Source: Lysobacteraceae bacterium 2PB
GTDB lineage: Bacteria; Pseudomonadota; Gammaproteobacteria; Xanthomonadales; Xanthomonadaceae
Reading direction: 5' to 3'
Length of the DNA stretch: 64,000 bases
NCBI GenBank assembly: GCA_005502915.1
Contig: SCMT01000021.1
Coordinates: 1 to 64,000 of the forward strand
Positions 46,432 to 55,241 of the stretch are shown in pieces. Every line of letters begins with the position of its first letter. Position 1 is the first letter of the stretch. The translations under genes and the position numbers were made by a program. The notes under the pieces were generated by a model. The model was not told where the DNA came from. It searched no databases and saw only the letters and a list, made by a program, of their open reading frames with translations.

Positions 46432-48384
46432 ATGGTCGACAACGCATCCGGCGGGCCAGGCGACGCGGCCGACGGCCCGGTCGAAGACGGCTTCGACGGT
46501 CGCGCCTACGCCCGCGACCTGACGCCCGCGCCCGGCGTCTATCGCATGTACGCCGCCGACGACAGCCTGCTGTACGTCGGCAAGGCGGCGTCGCTGAAGA
46601 AGCGCGTCGCCAGCTATTTCACCAAGGCCCTGCCCACGCGTACCGCGGTGATGGTCTCGCAGATCGCGCGGATGGAGGTCACGGTCACGCGCACGCCGAC
46701 CGAGGCCCTGCTGCTGGAAAACCAGCTCATCAAGTCGCTGCGCCCGCGATACAACGTGCTGCTGCGCGACGACAAGAGCTACCCGTTCGTGGTGCTCACC
46801 CGCGAAGCCTGGCCGAGGATCGCCTTCCATCGCGGCGCGCGATCGCTGCCCGGCCGCTATTTCGGGCCGTATCCCAGCGTGTACGCGGTGCGCGAGACGC
46901 TGAACCTGATGCAGAAGATCTTCCGCCTGCGCAGCTGCGAGGACAGCGTGTTCCGCAACCGCTCGCGGCCCTGCCTGCAGCACCAGATCGGCCGCTGCAG
47001 CGCGCCCTGCGTCGGCCTGGTGCAGGCCCGCGACTACGCCGACACCGTGCGCCAGGCGACGATGCTCCTCGACGGGCGCAGCGACGACCTCACCGCCGAA
47101 CTGACCACGTCCATGGAACAGGCGAGCGCCCGGCTGGATTTCGAGGAGGCCGCGCGCCTGCGCGACCTCGTCGCGTCGATCCGCAAGCTGCAGTCGCGCC
47201 AGTACGTCGACGGCAGCGCCGCCGATCTCGACGTGCTCGCGGTCGCGATGAAGGGCGCGCAGGCCTGCGTGCTGCTGATGATGTTCCGCGACGGCCGCAA
47301 CCTGGGCACCCGCAGCTTCTTCCCGAAGACCAACGGCGAGGACAGCGCCGAGGAAGTGCTGGGCGCGTTCGTGTCCCAGTACTACGCCGAACAGCCGCCG
47401 CCGCGCGAGATCGTGCTCGATCGCGACATCCCCGAGCGCGAGATGATCGAGGAGGCGCTGGGCCTCTCGGCCGGGCGCAAGGTGCAGGTCAAGACCAGCG
47501 TGCGCGGCGAGCGTGCCGGCTACCTCGACCTCGTCCGCCGCAACGCCGAGCTGGCGCTCGCCACCGAGCTGGGCAGCAATGCCGCGCAGCGCGCGCGCGC
47601 CGAAGCGCTGCGCGACATGCTCGGCCTGGACGAGCTGCCGCAGCGCATCGAGTGCTTCGACATCAGCCACACCATGGGCGAGGCGACCGTGGCCTCCTGC
47701 GTGGTCTTCGACGCCGATGGCCCGGTGCGCGGCCAGTACCGGCGCTACAACATCGAGGGCATCGAACCGGGCGACGACTACGCGGCGATGCACCAGGCCC
47801 TGGAGCGGCGCTTCCGTCGCGCCGTCGAGGCCCGTCAGGACGCCGGGACCGCCGCCGAAGGCGAAGGGCAGGGCGACGAAGCCGCAGCCGGCCGTGCCAG
47901 CAGCGGTGCCGGCGTGCTGCCGGACCTGCTGCTGATCGACGGCGGCGCCGGCCAGGTGGCCCAGGCCCAGGCGGTGCTCGCCGACCTCGGCGTGACCGGG
48001 GTGATGATCGTCGGCGTCGCCAAGGGCGAGGCCCGGCGCCCCGGCGACGAAACCCTGCTGCTGCCCGATGGCCGCGAACTGCACCCGGGCGCGGCCTCGC
48101 TGGGGCTGCAACTGGTCCAGCAGGTGCGCGACGAAGCGCACCGATTCGCCATCACCGGGCATCGCGGGCGTCGCCAGAAAGCGCGGATGACGAGCAAACT
48201 GGAGGACATTCCCGGCATCGGACCGCGTCGACGCGCTAATCTGTTGCGGCATTTCGGCGGTCTCGGCGGCCTGAAGGCGGCGGGCATCGAAGACATCGCC
48301 CGCGTCGAAGGCATCAACGCCGCCCTCGCCGAACGGATCTACGCGAGCCTCCACGGCATCGACACGCAGCAAGGACTCCCATGA
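46432..48384 (+). CDS. uvrC: Excinuclease ABC subunit C
   Basis: UvrC makes both incisions in nucleotide excision repair. The 650-residue protein has the GIY-YIG 3' nuclease (about 27-110, PGVYRMYAADDSLLYVGKAA), the four-Cys segment CEDSVFRNRSRPCLQHQIGR and CSAPC (Fe-S ligands), a UVR helix pair (ARLDFEEAARLRDL), the RNase H-like 5' nuclease (CFDISHTMGEATVASCVVF) and paired helix-hairpin-helix motifs (DIPGIGPRRRANLLRHFGG). An Ala/Gly/Glu-rich insert of about 25 residues (AGTAAEGEGQGDEAAAGRAS) splits the 5' nuclease domain. pgsA overlaps its stop by 4 nt. Confidence 0.95.
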   Translation: MVDNASGGPGDAADGPVEDGFDGRAYARDLTPAPGVYRMYAADDSLLYVGKAASLKKRVASYFTKALPTRTAVMVSQIARMEVTVTRTPTEALLLENQLIKSLRPRYNVLLRDDKSYPFVVLTREAWPRIAFHRGARSLPGRYFGPYPSVYAVRETLNLMQKIFRLRSCEDSVFRNRSRPCLQHQIGRCSAPCVGLVQARDYADTVRQATMLLDGRSDDLTAELTTSMEQASARLDFEEAARLRDLVASIRKLQSRQYVDGSAADLDVLAVAMKGAQACVLLMMFRDGRNLGTRSFFPKTNGEDSAEEVLGAFVSQYYAEQPPPREIVLDRDIPEREMIEEALGLSAGRKVQVKTSVRGERAGYLDLVRRNAELALATELGSNAAQRARAEALRDMLGLDELPQRIECFDISHTMGEATVASCVVFDADGPVRGQYRRYNIEGIEPGDDYAAMHQALERRFRRAVEARQDAGTAAEGEGQGDEAAAGRASSGAGVLPDLLLIDGGAGQVAQAQAVLADLGVTGVMIVGVAKGEARRPGDETLLLPDGRELHPGAASLGLQLVQQVRDEAHRFAITGHRGRRQKARMTSKLEDIPGIGPRRRANLLRHFGGLGGLKAAGIEDIARVEGINAALAERIYASLHGIDTQQGLP

Positions 48385-49001
48385 AGTTGACGGTACCGAC
48401 CCTCCTCACCCTCGCGCGGATCGTGATGATTCCCGTGCTGGTGCTGGTGTTCTACCTGCCCTACGGGTGGACCAACTTCGCCTGTGCCGGGCTGTTCGCC
48501 CTCGCGGCGTTCACCGACTGGCTCGATGGCTGGATCGCGCGTCGCTACCACCAGTTCTCCGCGTTCGGCGCCTTCCTCGACCCCGTCGCCGACAAGCTGA
48601 TGGTCGCGGTCGCCCTGTTCCTGATCGTGCAGGGTCATCCCACGCGCTGGATGACGCTGTGGGCGCTGGTGATCGTCGGTCGCGAGATCGCGGTGTCGGC
48701 ACTGCGCGAATGGATGGCGGAGATCGGCCAGCGCGCCACGGTCAAAGTCGCTTTCATCGGAAAAATCAAGACTGTTGCGCAGATGGTCGCGCTGCTATGC
48801 TTGCTTTATTCGGTGACACCGGACACGCCTCCGCGTTCGATGCCATGGATGGGCCAGCCCATCTTCCACATCGGCGAATGGATGCTGGCGGCCGCCGCGA
48901 TCCTGACCCTCTGGTCTGGAGCGCAGTACCTCAAGGCGGCTTGGCCCGCCCTGATGGCGGACGAAGGCAAACGAGTGGAGAGTGTTGACAGCGCCGAATA
49001 A
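48381..49001 (+). CDS. pgsA: CDP-diacylglycerol-glycerol-3-phosphate 3-phosphatidyltransferase
   Basis: This enzyme makes phosphatidylglycerol phosphate, the first committed step to phosphatidylglycerol and cardiolipin. The 206-residue membrane protein starts with LTVPTLLTLARIVMIPVLVL and carries the CDP-alcohol phosphotransferase motif DWLDGWIARRY then FGAFLDPVADK (D-x2-DG-x2-AR-x8-G-x3-D-x3-D). It is translationally coupled to uvrC, as in E. coli. The promoter of the tRNA genes lies inside its last codons. Confidence 0.95.
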   Translation: MKLTVPTLLTLARIVMIPVLVLVFYLPYGWTNFACAGLFALAAFTDWLDGWIARRYHQFSAFGAFLDPVADKLMVAVALFLIVQGHPTRWMTLWALVIVGREIAVSALREWMAEIGQRATVKVAFIGKIKTVAQMVALLCLLYSVTPDTPPRSMPWMGQPIFHIGEWMLAAAAILTLWSGAQYLKAAWPALMADEGKRVESVDSAE

Positions 49002-49012
49002 CGTTGTAAAAT
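48985..49012 (+). promoter_or_regulatory. Sigma-70 promoter of the tRNA cluster
   Basis: TTGACA (48985-48990) and TAAAAT (49007-49012) are separated by 16 bases and lie 12 bases before the first tRNA, so transcription would start about 6 bases upstream of the mature 5' end. The -35 is within the 3' end of pgsA. Confidence 0.75.
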
Positions 49013-49024
49013 TTCAACTTCTTC

Positions 49025-49100
<76 letters not shown>

Positions 49101-49111
49101 GTTTCAAGCAG

Positions 49112-49138
49112 ACCCCGGTTCGCCGGGGTTTGTTGTTT
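49112..49138 (+). terminator. Intrinsic terminator after tRNA-Gly
   Basis: ACCCCGG / CCGGGGT with a TTCG tetraloop (49112-49129) is followed by TTGTTGTTT. It lies inside the cluster, so part of transcription may stop before tRNA-Cys. Confidence 0.7.
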
Positions 49139-49211
49139 CAAGAGGACCCATCGGGAAGATGGGTCATGAGGATTGATTCCGTCATCGAATCGGCCTCACA
49201 ATGCGGTCACC

Positions 49212-49285
49212 GGCCTGGTGGCAGAGTGGTTATGCAGCGGATTGCAAATCCGTCTATGCCGGTTCGATTCCGACCCAGGCCTCCA
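49212..49285 (+). tRNA. tRNA-Cys (GCA)
   Basis: A 74-nt cloverleaf with acceptor GGCCTGG/CCAGGCC, anticodon loop TTGCAAA (anticodon GCA), T-loop GGTTCGATTCC, discriminator T and encoded CCA. Confidence 0.97.
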
Positions 49286-49306
49286 AGTTTCAGCAGCTTC
49301 AACGAG

Positions 49307-49328
49307 AACCCGCTCCGGCGGGTTTTTT
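49307..49328 (+). terminator. Intrinsic terminator after tRNA-Cys
   Basis: AACCCGC / GCGGGTT with loop TCCG (49307-49324) is followed directly by more T residues, giving a run of six (49323-49328). A classical rho-independent terminator. Confidence 0.8.
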
Positions 49329-49391
49329 GTTGCCTGTACTGACGACGGGTGGTTTCCATTCTCCGTGCCGCTCAGGCACGCTATGCGCGCC

Positions 49392-49474
49392 GCCCGGGTG
49401 GCGAAACGGTAGACGCAGGGGACTTAAAATCCCCCCGCCGCAAGGCGATGTGGGTTCGAGTCCCACCCCGGGCA
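49392..49474 (+). tRNA. tRNA-Leu (TAA), CCA not encoded
   Basis: A class II tRNA of 83 nt with acceptor GCCCGGG/CCCGGGC, anticodon loop CTTAAAA (anticodon TAA), long variable arm (CGCCGCAAGGCGATG) and T-loop GGTTCGAGTCC. The bases after the discriminator A are CAA, not CCA, whereas the other two tRNAs in the cluster encode CCA. The 3' third is repeated at 49554-49578. Confidence 0.95.
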
Positions 49475-49615
49475 CAAGATCAATCCGGTCGTCGGGTTCG
49501 TCCGCGCGTTGCGACGCGTTTGTCACCCTCGTGGCTCATTGCTGCGGAGGCGCGGTTCGAGTCCCACCCCGGGCACAACACCAAATCCGGTCGTGGGGTT
49601 CGTCCGCGCGTTGCG
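49453..49615. repeat. 61-bp direct repeat of the tRNA-Leu 3' end and flank (49453-49513 and 49554-49615)
   Basis: The T-arm, acceptor 3' strand and CAA of tRNA-Leu (GGTTCGAGTCCCACCCCGGG...) recur at 49554, and the similarity continues into the downstream flank (AATCCGGTCGT.GGGTTCGTC then CGCGCGTTGCG). The first 25 bases are identical, and the rest differ at a few positions. A 40-bp unrelated stretch separates the copies. The pattern fits an empty or decayed attachment site of an integrase that uses the tRNA 3' end, or a simple local duplication. Confidence 0.8.
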
Positions 49616-49648
49616 CGTCCTCACGATGCGATTCGAAGGGGAGCCAGC

Positions 49649-51277
49649 ATGTCGCGCTACGCCACCTATGCCGCCGCCTGGCTGCTCACCCTGCTGTCGA
49701 TCGCGGCCACGGTCTTCGGCGGCAGCGGCTGGGCCTGGGCGATCGGTCTGTTCGGCGCGTTCACGCTGCTGGGCACGCTTGATCTGCTGCAGACGCGCAG
49801 CACCCTGCGCCGCAATTACCCGATCCTCGCGCACTTCCGCTACGGGCTGGAATCCATCGGCCCGGAGATGCGCCAGTACTTCATCGAATCGGACACCGCG
49901 GAAGTGCCGTACTCGCGCCAGCAGCGCGCGCTGATCTACCAGCGGTCCAAGGGCGTGAACGACACGCGTCCGTTCGGCACGCAGCAGGATGTCTACGGCG
50001 ACGAGTACGAGTGGGTGAATCATTCGATGCTTCCCGCGCAGGTGGCGTCCGAGGATTTCCGCATCCGCATCGGCGGCGACACGGCGCAGCCCTACGACGC
50101 CAGCGTCTTCAACATCTCGGCGATGAGCTTCGGTTCGCTGTCGGCGAACGCGATCCGCGCGCTGAACGCCGGCGCGAAGCGCGGCGGTTTCTACCACGAC
50201 ACCGGCGAAGGCTCGATCTCGCCCTACCATCGCGAGCACGGCGGCGACCTGGTCTGGGAGATCGGAAGCGGCTACTTCGGCTGCCGCAACGACGACGGCG
50301 GTTTCAGCGAGGAACGTTTCGTCGAGAACGCGCGTGATCCTCAGGTGAAGATGATCGAGCTGAAGCTGTCGCAGGGCGCCAAGCCGGGCCATGGCGGCGT
50401 GCTGCCGGCGGCGAAGGTCAGCGCGGAGATCGCGCTGACGCGCGGCGTGCCGATGGGCGTGGATTGCGTGTCGCCCGCGCGGCATTCGGCGTTCTCCACA
50501 CCGATCGGGCTGCTGGAGTTCGTCGCGCGGATGCGCGAGCTGTCGGGCGGCAAGCCGACCGGCTTCAAGCTCGCGATCGGCCATCCCTGGGAATGGTTCG
50601 GCATCGCCAAGGCCATGCACGAAACCGGGATCCTGCCGGACTTCATCGTCGTCGACGGCGGCGAGGGCGGCACAGGCGCGGCGCCGGCCGAGTTCATCGA
50701 CCATGTCGGCGTGCCGATGCACGAGGCGCTGATGCTGGTGCACAACACCCTGGTCGGCCTCGATCTGCGCGACCGGGTGAAGATCGGCGCGGCGGGGCGC
50801 ATCGCCAGTGCGTTCGACATCGCACGCACGCTGGCGATGGGCGCGGACTGGTGCAACGCCGCGCGCGGTTTCATGTTCGCGCTGGGCTGCATCCAGGCGC
50901 ACAGCTGCCACACCAGCCGCTGTCCGACCGGGATCGCCACCCAGGATCCCTCGCGGTGGCGCAACCTCGATGTCGACGACAAGTCGATGCGCGTCTTCCG
51001 ATTCCACCGGCACACGCTGCACGCGTTGAAGGAGCTGCTGTGCGCGGCCGGGCTGGAGCATCCGTCGCAGCTCGGTCCGGAGCACATCCTGCGCCGGGTC
51101 ACGCCGACCGAAGTGCGTTCGCTCGCGGCCTTGTACCGCTTCCTCGAGCCGGGCGAACTGCTCGTCGGTGGCGTGAGCGAGCACGCCGTGTTCCGCGACT
51201 ACTGGGCGATGGCGCGCAGCGATGCCTTCGCGCCGCCGGAAGGCATGCTGCGGATGCGGGGCAGCAAGTCGCGCTGA
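49649..51277 (+). CDS. FMN-binding glutamate-synthase-family protein (GltB central-domain type)
   Basis: This 542-residue protein has two N-terminal membrane helices (WLLTLLSIAATVFGG, AIGLFGAFTLLGTLDLL) followed by the FMN/(beta-alpha)8 synthase domain of glutamate synthase: DTGEGSISPYHREHGGDLVW, LSQGAKPGHGGVLP, VVDGGEGGTGAAPAEF, and the 3Fe-4S cysteines in ALGCIQAHSCHTSRCPTG. It has no amidotransferase domain, so it is one of the short GltB-like proteins whose reaction is not established. GAAGGGGAG precedes the ATG. Confidence 0.88.
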   Translation: MSRYATYAAAWLLTLLSIAATVFGGSGWAWAIGLFGAFTLLGTLDLLQTRSTLRRNYPILAHFRYGLESIGPEMRQYFIESDTAEVPYSRQQRALIYQRSKGVNDTRPFGTQQDVYGDEYEWVNHSMLPAQVASEDFRIRIGGDTAQPYDASVFNISAMSFGSLSANAIRALNAGAKRGGFYHDTGEGSISPYHREHGGDLVWEIGSGYFGCRNDDGGFSEERFVENARDPQVKMIELKLSQGAKPGHGGVLPAAKVSAEIALTRGVPMGVDCVSPARHSAFSTPIGLLEFVARMRELSGGKPTGFKLAIGHPWEWFGIAKAMHETGILPDFIVVDGGEGGTGAAPAEFIDHVGVPMHEALMLVHNTLVGLDLRDRVKIGAAGRIASAFDIARTLAMGADWCNAARGFMFALGCIQAHSCHTSRCPTGIATQDPSRWRNLDVDDKSMRVFRFHRHTLHALKELLCAAGLEHPSQLGPEHILRRVTPTEVRSLAALYRFLEPGELLVGGVSEHAVFRDYWAMARSDAFAPPEGMLRMRGSKSR

Positions 51278-51286
51278 GCGGCTTCG

Positions 51287-51814
51287 TCAGTCCAGGCAAT
51301 CGCCCGAACGGTTGGCCGCATCGGGGATCGGCAGGTCGATCGGACCGACGTGGTAGTACAGCGACACGATCTTCCAGCCGTCGCCGTCCCGGTAGAGCTG
51401 CAGGCTGTTCACACCGGTGAAGTCGGGCGTCTTCGCCGAGGCGTCGGTCCGCGATTCGACCACGCTGTAGACCGTGGCGAAACGGTCGTACGTCTCGACC
51501 TTGCGCGCGATCTCGCATTCGTGGAAGCCCGCGTCGCCGACGGGTTCGATCGCTCTGAGGAAATCGCCGATCTCCGTCCGCCTGAGCGACGGCTGCCCGT
51601 TGCGCAGGCGGCTGCCGAAGACGACGGCGTCCGGATGGAACATCCCGCGCAAGGTCGCGACATCGGCCGCGGCACCGGCCTCGTGCGACATCGCGCGCCA
51701 CAGCGCGGACACCGTGCGTTCGGGGCCCGTGACCTCCGCAGCGTGCGTGACGGACGCGAACGACAGGGCCGCCAGCAAGGCGGCCCCGGTGGTTGCAAGG
51801 ATGCGTGCGGGCAT
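51287..51814 (-). CDS. Secreted NTF2-like (SnoaL/DUF4440-type) protein
   Basis: This 175-residue protein has a signal peptide (ILATTGAALLAALSFASVTHAAE) and a cone-shaped NTF2-like domain (TVSALWRAMSHEAGAAADVA, LRGMFHPDAVVFGSRL, YSVVESRTDA, NSLQLYRDGDGWKIVSLYYH). Such domains bind small molecules, and no catalytic set is evident. It shares one base with the stop of the upstream DUF885 gene (TGATG), so it is translated with it and may assist it. Confidence 0.8.
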   Translation of the reverse strand: MPARILATTGAALLAALSFASVTHAAEVTGPERTVSALWRAMSHEAGAAADVATLRGMFHPDAVVFGSRLRNGQPSLRRTEIGDFLRAIEPVGDAGFHECEIARKVETYDRFATVYSVVESRTDASAKTPDFTGVNSLQLYRDGDGWKIVSLYYHVGPIDLPIPDAANRSGDCLD

Positions 51815-53631
51815 CAGGCTTTCTTCGACGCGATCCAGCGGTCGATCTTCGCCTCCAGCACCGACAGCGGCACCGCGCCGTCCTTCAGCACTTCGGCGTG
51901 GAACTCGCGGACGTCGAACTTCGCGCCGAGCGCCTTCTGCGCGCGCTGCTTGAGCTCCTGGATCTTCAGTTCGCCGATCTTGTAGGCCAGTGCCTGGCCC
52001 GGCCAGGCGATGTAGCGCTCGGCTTCGGCGGTGGACTGGGTTTCGCTTTCGGCGGAATTCTCGAGCATGTACTGGATGACCTGCTCGCGGGTCCAGCCCT
52101 TGCTGTGCAGCCCGGTGTCGGTGACCAGGCGGATCGCGCGCCACAGCTCGTTCTGCAGGTAGCCGAAGTAGTCGTAGGGGTCCTGGTAGAGGCCGAGCGA
52201 CTTGCCCAGCGATTCCGCATAGAGGCCCCAGCCTTCGGCGAAGGCGGTTTCGCCGCCGAAGCGACGGAACGCGGGCACGCCCTGCAGTTCCTGCTGCAGC
52301 GCGATCTGGAAGTGGTGGCCCGGCACGGCCTCGTGCAGGTAGAGATCCTCGGCGTCCCAGGTCTTGCGCGTGGGCAGGTCGTAGGTGTTCACGTAGAAGA
52401 TGCCGGGACGCGTGCCGTCCTCGCTCGGGCCCTGGTATTCGCCGCCGGCAGCGGACTTGGCGCGGAAGGCTTCGACCGGACGGATCTCGAAGCCCGCCTT
52501 CGGCTTGAGCGAGAACTGCTCGCCGATGCGCGCATCCACCTTGGCTTCCAGGCTGCGGTAATGCTTGAGCAGCGCTTCCTCGGAGGGATACTGGAAGCGC
52601 TTGTCCTCGCGCATGAACCTGAAGAAGTCCTGCAGCGAGCCCTTGAAGCCGACCTCGGCCATGATCTTGCGGATCTCGCCGTGGATGCGCGTGACTTCGT
52701 CCAGGCCGATCTGGTGGATCTGCGCCGGCGTCAGGTCGGTGGTGGTGCTCTGGCGCGCGCTGAAGGCATACCACTCCGCACCGCCGGGGATCTTGTCCAG
52801 GCCGACGGTGTCGCGGGTGGCCGGCATGTATTCGTCTGCGAGGAAGGCGCGCAGCTTGCGGAACGCGGGCATCACCTGCTTGCCGATCATGTCGCGGTAC
52901 GCGGCGGTCAGGCGGGCCTTGTCCGCTTCGCTGAAATCGGCGGGCATCGACTGGATCGGGCCCCAGAACAGGGTCTTGGTCGGGTCGTCGTTGGTCACCG
53001 CGTCGATCTGCGGCACCACTTTCACCATCAGCGCGCGCGGCTGCACGACGCCGGCCTTCATGCCTTCGCGCATGTTGCCGATCATGCTGTCGACCAGCAC
53101 CGGCAGGCGGTTGCCGCGCGCGAGCCAGTTCTCGTAGTCCTTCACGGTCTTGAACGGTTGTGCGCTGGTGCCGGAACCCAGCATCGCGGCGTAGGTGACC
53201 AGGCTGCCCATCTGATTGATCGGCAGCATCCAGCCGGGATACTTGTCGCCTTCGATCGCATCCTTGAGGTCGGCGACGAAGATCTCGTAGCTCAGCAGGG
53301 CCTGGCCATCCAGTCCGTCGGCGCCGACCGCTTCGACCTTCTGCAGCCAGCGCTTGGCGAAGTCCAGCGAGTCCTTGCGGAACTCGGCCGAGTAGAAGTC
53401 CGGCATCTGGTCGTTGTAGCGCGGGTCGCCCTGGAACGTGGCCTGGATCGGGTTGAGCTTGAGGGTCTCTTCCCAGTACTCGGCGTAGAGGCGGTCGAGG
53501 CGCTGGACCTTGGATTCCGAGGTCGCAGCCTGCGCGGGCTGTGCGGCCCGGGCCGGGGCGACGGGCGCGATGGCGATCAGGCTCGCGGCGACGGCGATCG
53601 CGAGCAGGGACTGGCGGGTGAGGACGGACAT
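51814..53631 (-). CDS. Secreted DUF885 metallopeptidase-like protein
   Basis: This 605-residue protein has a signal peptide (LLAIAVAASLIAIAPVAPARA) and the DUF885 body. The conserved active-site-like stretch LYLHEAVPGHHFQIALQQEL (HExxPGHH) is intact, preceded by RPGIFYVNTYDLPTRKTW and followed by GETAFAEGWGLYAESLG. Many proteins of this family look like zinc peptidases of the M32/gluzincin type, but few have been tested. The gene leads a two-gene unit with the NTF2-like protein. Confidence 0.88.
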   Translation of the reverse strand: MSVLTRQSLLAIAVAASLIAIAPVAPARAAQPAQAATSESKVQRLDRLYAEYWEETLKLNPIQATFQGDPRYNDQMPDFYSAEFRKDSLDFAKRWLQKVEAVGADGLDGQALLSYEIFVADLKDAIEGDKYPGWMLPINQMGSLVTYAAMLGSGTSAQPFKTVKDYENWLARGNRLPVLVDSMIGNMREGMKAGVVQPRALMVKVVPQIDAVTNDDPTKTLFWGPIQSMPADFSEADKARLTAAYRDMIGKQVMPAFRKLRAFLADEYMPATRDTVGLDKIPGGAEWYAFSARQSTTTDLTPAQIHQIGLDEVTRIHGEIRKIMAEVGFKGSLQDFFRFMREDKRFQYPSEEALLKHYRSLEAKVDARIGEQFSLKPKAGFEIRPVEAFRAKSAAGGEYQGPSEDGTRPGIFYVNTYDLPTRKTWDAEDLYLHEAVPGHHFQIALQQELQGVPAFRRFGGETAFAEGWGLYAESLGKSLGLYQDPYDYFGYLQNELWRAIRLVTDTGLHSKGWTREQVIQYMLENSAESETQSTAEAERYIAWPGQALAYKIGELKIQELKQRAQKALGAKFDVREFHAEVLKDGAVPLSVLEAKIDRWIASKKA

Positions 53632-53763
53632 GCGGGGCTCCGGAAGCGTGCGTTCGGGGGCCGTCGACGGTCGGTTGGCCGGGACGGGACGAGCGCAAGC
53701 GTCCCCCGGGAACGGGGGGGCAGGCATCGGCCAAAGGTCACGCGCGGGTGGTGCGTGGCAGGT

Positions 53764-54534
53764 TCAGTGCGCGGCGTCGTGGCGCAGCTGGGCGGCGCGC
53801 TCGGCGCCGAGATACGCGGTGATGCCGCGCCGGATGAGGTAGATCAGCGGGATCATCGCGATCGCGGCGGCCATCTTGTAGGCGTAGTTCACCGAGCTGA
53901 CCGCAAGGAAGAGCGACGTCGGCCACTGCTGCGGGCCGAGCACGAAGGCGATGTACAGCACGACGAAGCTGTCGATGAGCTGCGAGACCGCCGTGGACCC
54001 GGTGGCGCGCAGCCAGACGTGCTTCTCGCCCGTGGCGCGGCGGATGCGATGGAACACCGACACGTCGATCAGCTGGCCGAGCAGGAACGCGACCACCGAG
54101 CCGGCGATGGTCCACAGGCCCTGGCCGAACACCGCGGCGAAGGCCTTCTGGTAGTCCGGCACGCCCTGGTCCTGGGCGGCACCGACCCACCAGCCGGCCG
54201 GCGCGAGGTGGATCGCGGCGAACGCGAACACGAAGCCATACAGGATCAGCGCGACCGCGACCCAGGAGATCATGCGCACGCCGCGCTTGCCGTAGAACTC
54301 GTTGATGATGTCGGTGAACACGAACACGATCGGCCACAGCAGGGTGCCGGCGGTGAAGCTGAGCGAACCGGTCTGGCCGAACAGGTTCCATTCCATCGGC
54401 GCGATGCCGAGGGTGTCCTCCAGCGCGAAGATCTTCACGCCGATGAACTCGGCCAGGACGGTGTTGACGCAGAAGAAGGCCGCCAGGACGATGAACAGGC
54501 GGGTCGCGCGGTCGTCGAACAGGCGGAAGCTCAT
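53764..54534 (-). CDS. Queuosine-precursor transporter (YhhQ/VUT family)
   Basis: This 256-residue inner-membrane protein has six or more helices. The segments VNTVLAEFIGVKIFAL, PIVFVFTDIINEFYGKRGVRM, GSVVAFLLGQLIDVSVFHRIRR and STAVSQLIDSFVVLYIAF are the YhhQ signature. Family members import 7-cyano-7-deazaguanine or related bases for tRNA queuosine. An insert (GAAQDQGVPDYQKAFAAVFG) sits in a loop. It is coupled to the DUF502 gene by ATGA. Confidence 0.88.
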   Translation of the reverse strand: MSFRLFDDRATRLFIVLAAFFCVNTVLAEFIGVKIFALEDTLGIAPMEWNLFGQTGSLSFTAGTLLWPIVFVFTDIINEFYGKRGVRMISWVAVALILYGFVFAFAAIHLAPAGWWVGAAQDQGVPDYQKAFAAVFGQGLWTIAGSVVAFLLGQLIDVSVFHRIRRATGEKHVWLRATGSTAVSQLIDSFVVLYIAFVLGPQQWPTSLFLAVSSVNYAYKMAAAIAMIPLIYLIRRGITAYLGAERAAQLRHDAAH

Positions 54535-55241
54535 GGCGTGGTGTCCGTTTGTGCAGCGGCAGGTTGTGCAGCGGCAGCTTGTGCAGTGGCGGGCGCGGAA
54601 AAGGGAATGTAGTCCGGCGCGACCGCGCCGCCGCTGATGATGAAGCTCATCGCCTGGTCCACGGTCCAGTCGGTCGGCGTCATCTTCTCGACCGGCACGA
54701 TCTCGAGATAGCCGGAGGTGGGGTTCGGCGTGGTCGGCACGTACACGGCGGCCAGTTCGCGACCGGTGCCGTGTTCGCGCATCACCCGGGTGACGAAGCC
54801 GAGCGTCTTCATCTCGGTATGCGGGAAATCGATCAGCACCACGCGCTGGGTGCCGTCGGGTTTGGTCTGCAGGATGTCCAGCAGCTTGCGCGCGCTGGCG
54901 TAGATGGTGCTGGCCAGCGGGATGCGCTGGATCAGCGATTCGAGCCAGCCGAGCAGGCGCTTGCCGATCACGCGGCGCGCCATGAAGCCCGAGAGCAGGA
55001 TCACGCCGATGGTGGCCAGCACGCCCAGTGCGCCGCGCACCCAGGGCTGCACCAGCCAGGCGAGGTTGGCCGCCACGGCGAGGTTCGAGAGCATCGGCTC
55101 GATCACCGGCCGGCTGATCTCCGAGAGCAGCACGAACACGAACTTGACCACGACCCAGGTCAGCCAGATCGGCAGCAGGGTGAGCAGGCCGGTGATGAAC
55201 AGCCGCTGCAGGCGGCGGTTGAACGAAGTGGGAGAAGACAT
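54531..55241 (-). CDS. DUF502 membrane protein
   Basis: This 236-residue protein has two membrane helices (LFITGLLTLLPIWLTWVVVK, GALGVLATIGVILLSGFMA) and a soluble DUF502 domain (IYASARKLLDILQTKPDGTQ, VVLIDFPHTEMKTLGFVT, VYVPTTPNPTSGYLEIVP, FIISGGAVAPDYI). The C-terminus is a low-complexity Ala/Gln run made by near-tandem 15-base repeats (54551-54587, TGTGCAGCGGCAG units). Function unknown. DUF502 proteins are linked to envelope stability in plants and bacteria only loosely. Confidence 0.87.
   Translation of the reverse strand: MSSPTSFNRRLQRLFITGLLTLLPIWLTWVVVKFVFVLLSEISRPVIEPMLSNLAVAANLAWLVQPWVRGALGVLATIGVILLSGFMARRVIGKRLLGWLESLIQRIPLASTIYASARKLLDILQTKPDGTQRVVLIDFPHTEMKTLGFVTRVMREHGTGRELAAVYVPTTPNPTSGYLEIVPVEKMTPTDWTVDQAMSFIISGGAVAPDYIPFSAPATAQAAAAQPAAAQTDTTP

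Noticed and set aside
49554-49578. A second tRNA-Leu gene
   Set aside because: Only the T-arm and 3' acceptor strand are present. The D-arm and anticodon arm are missing.
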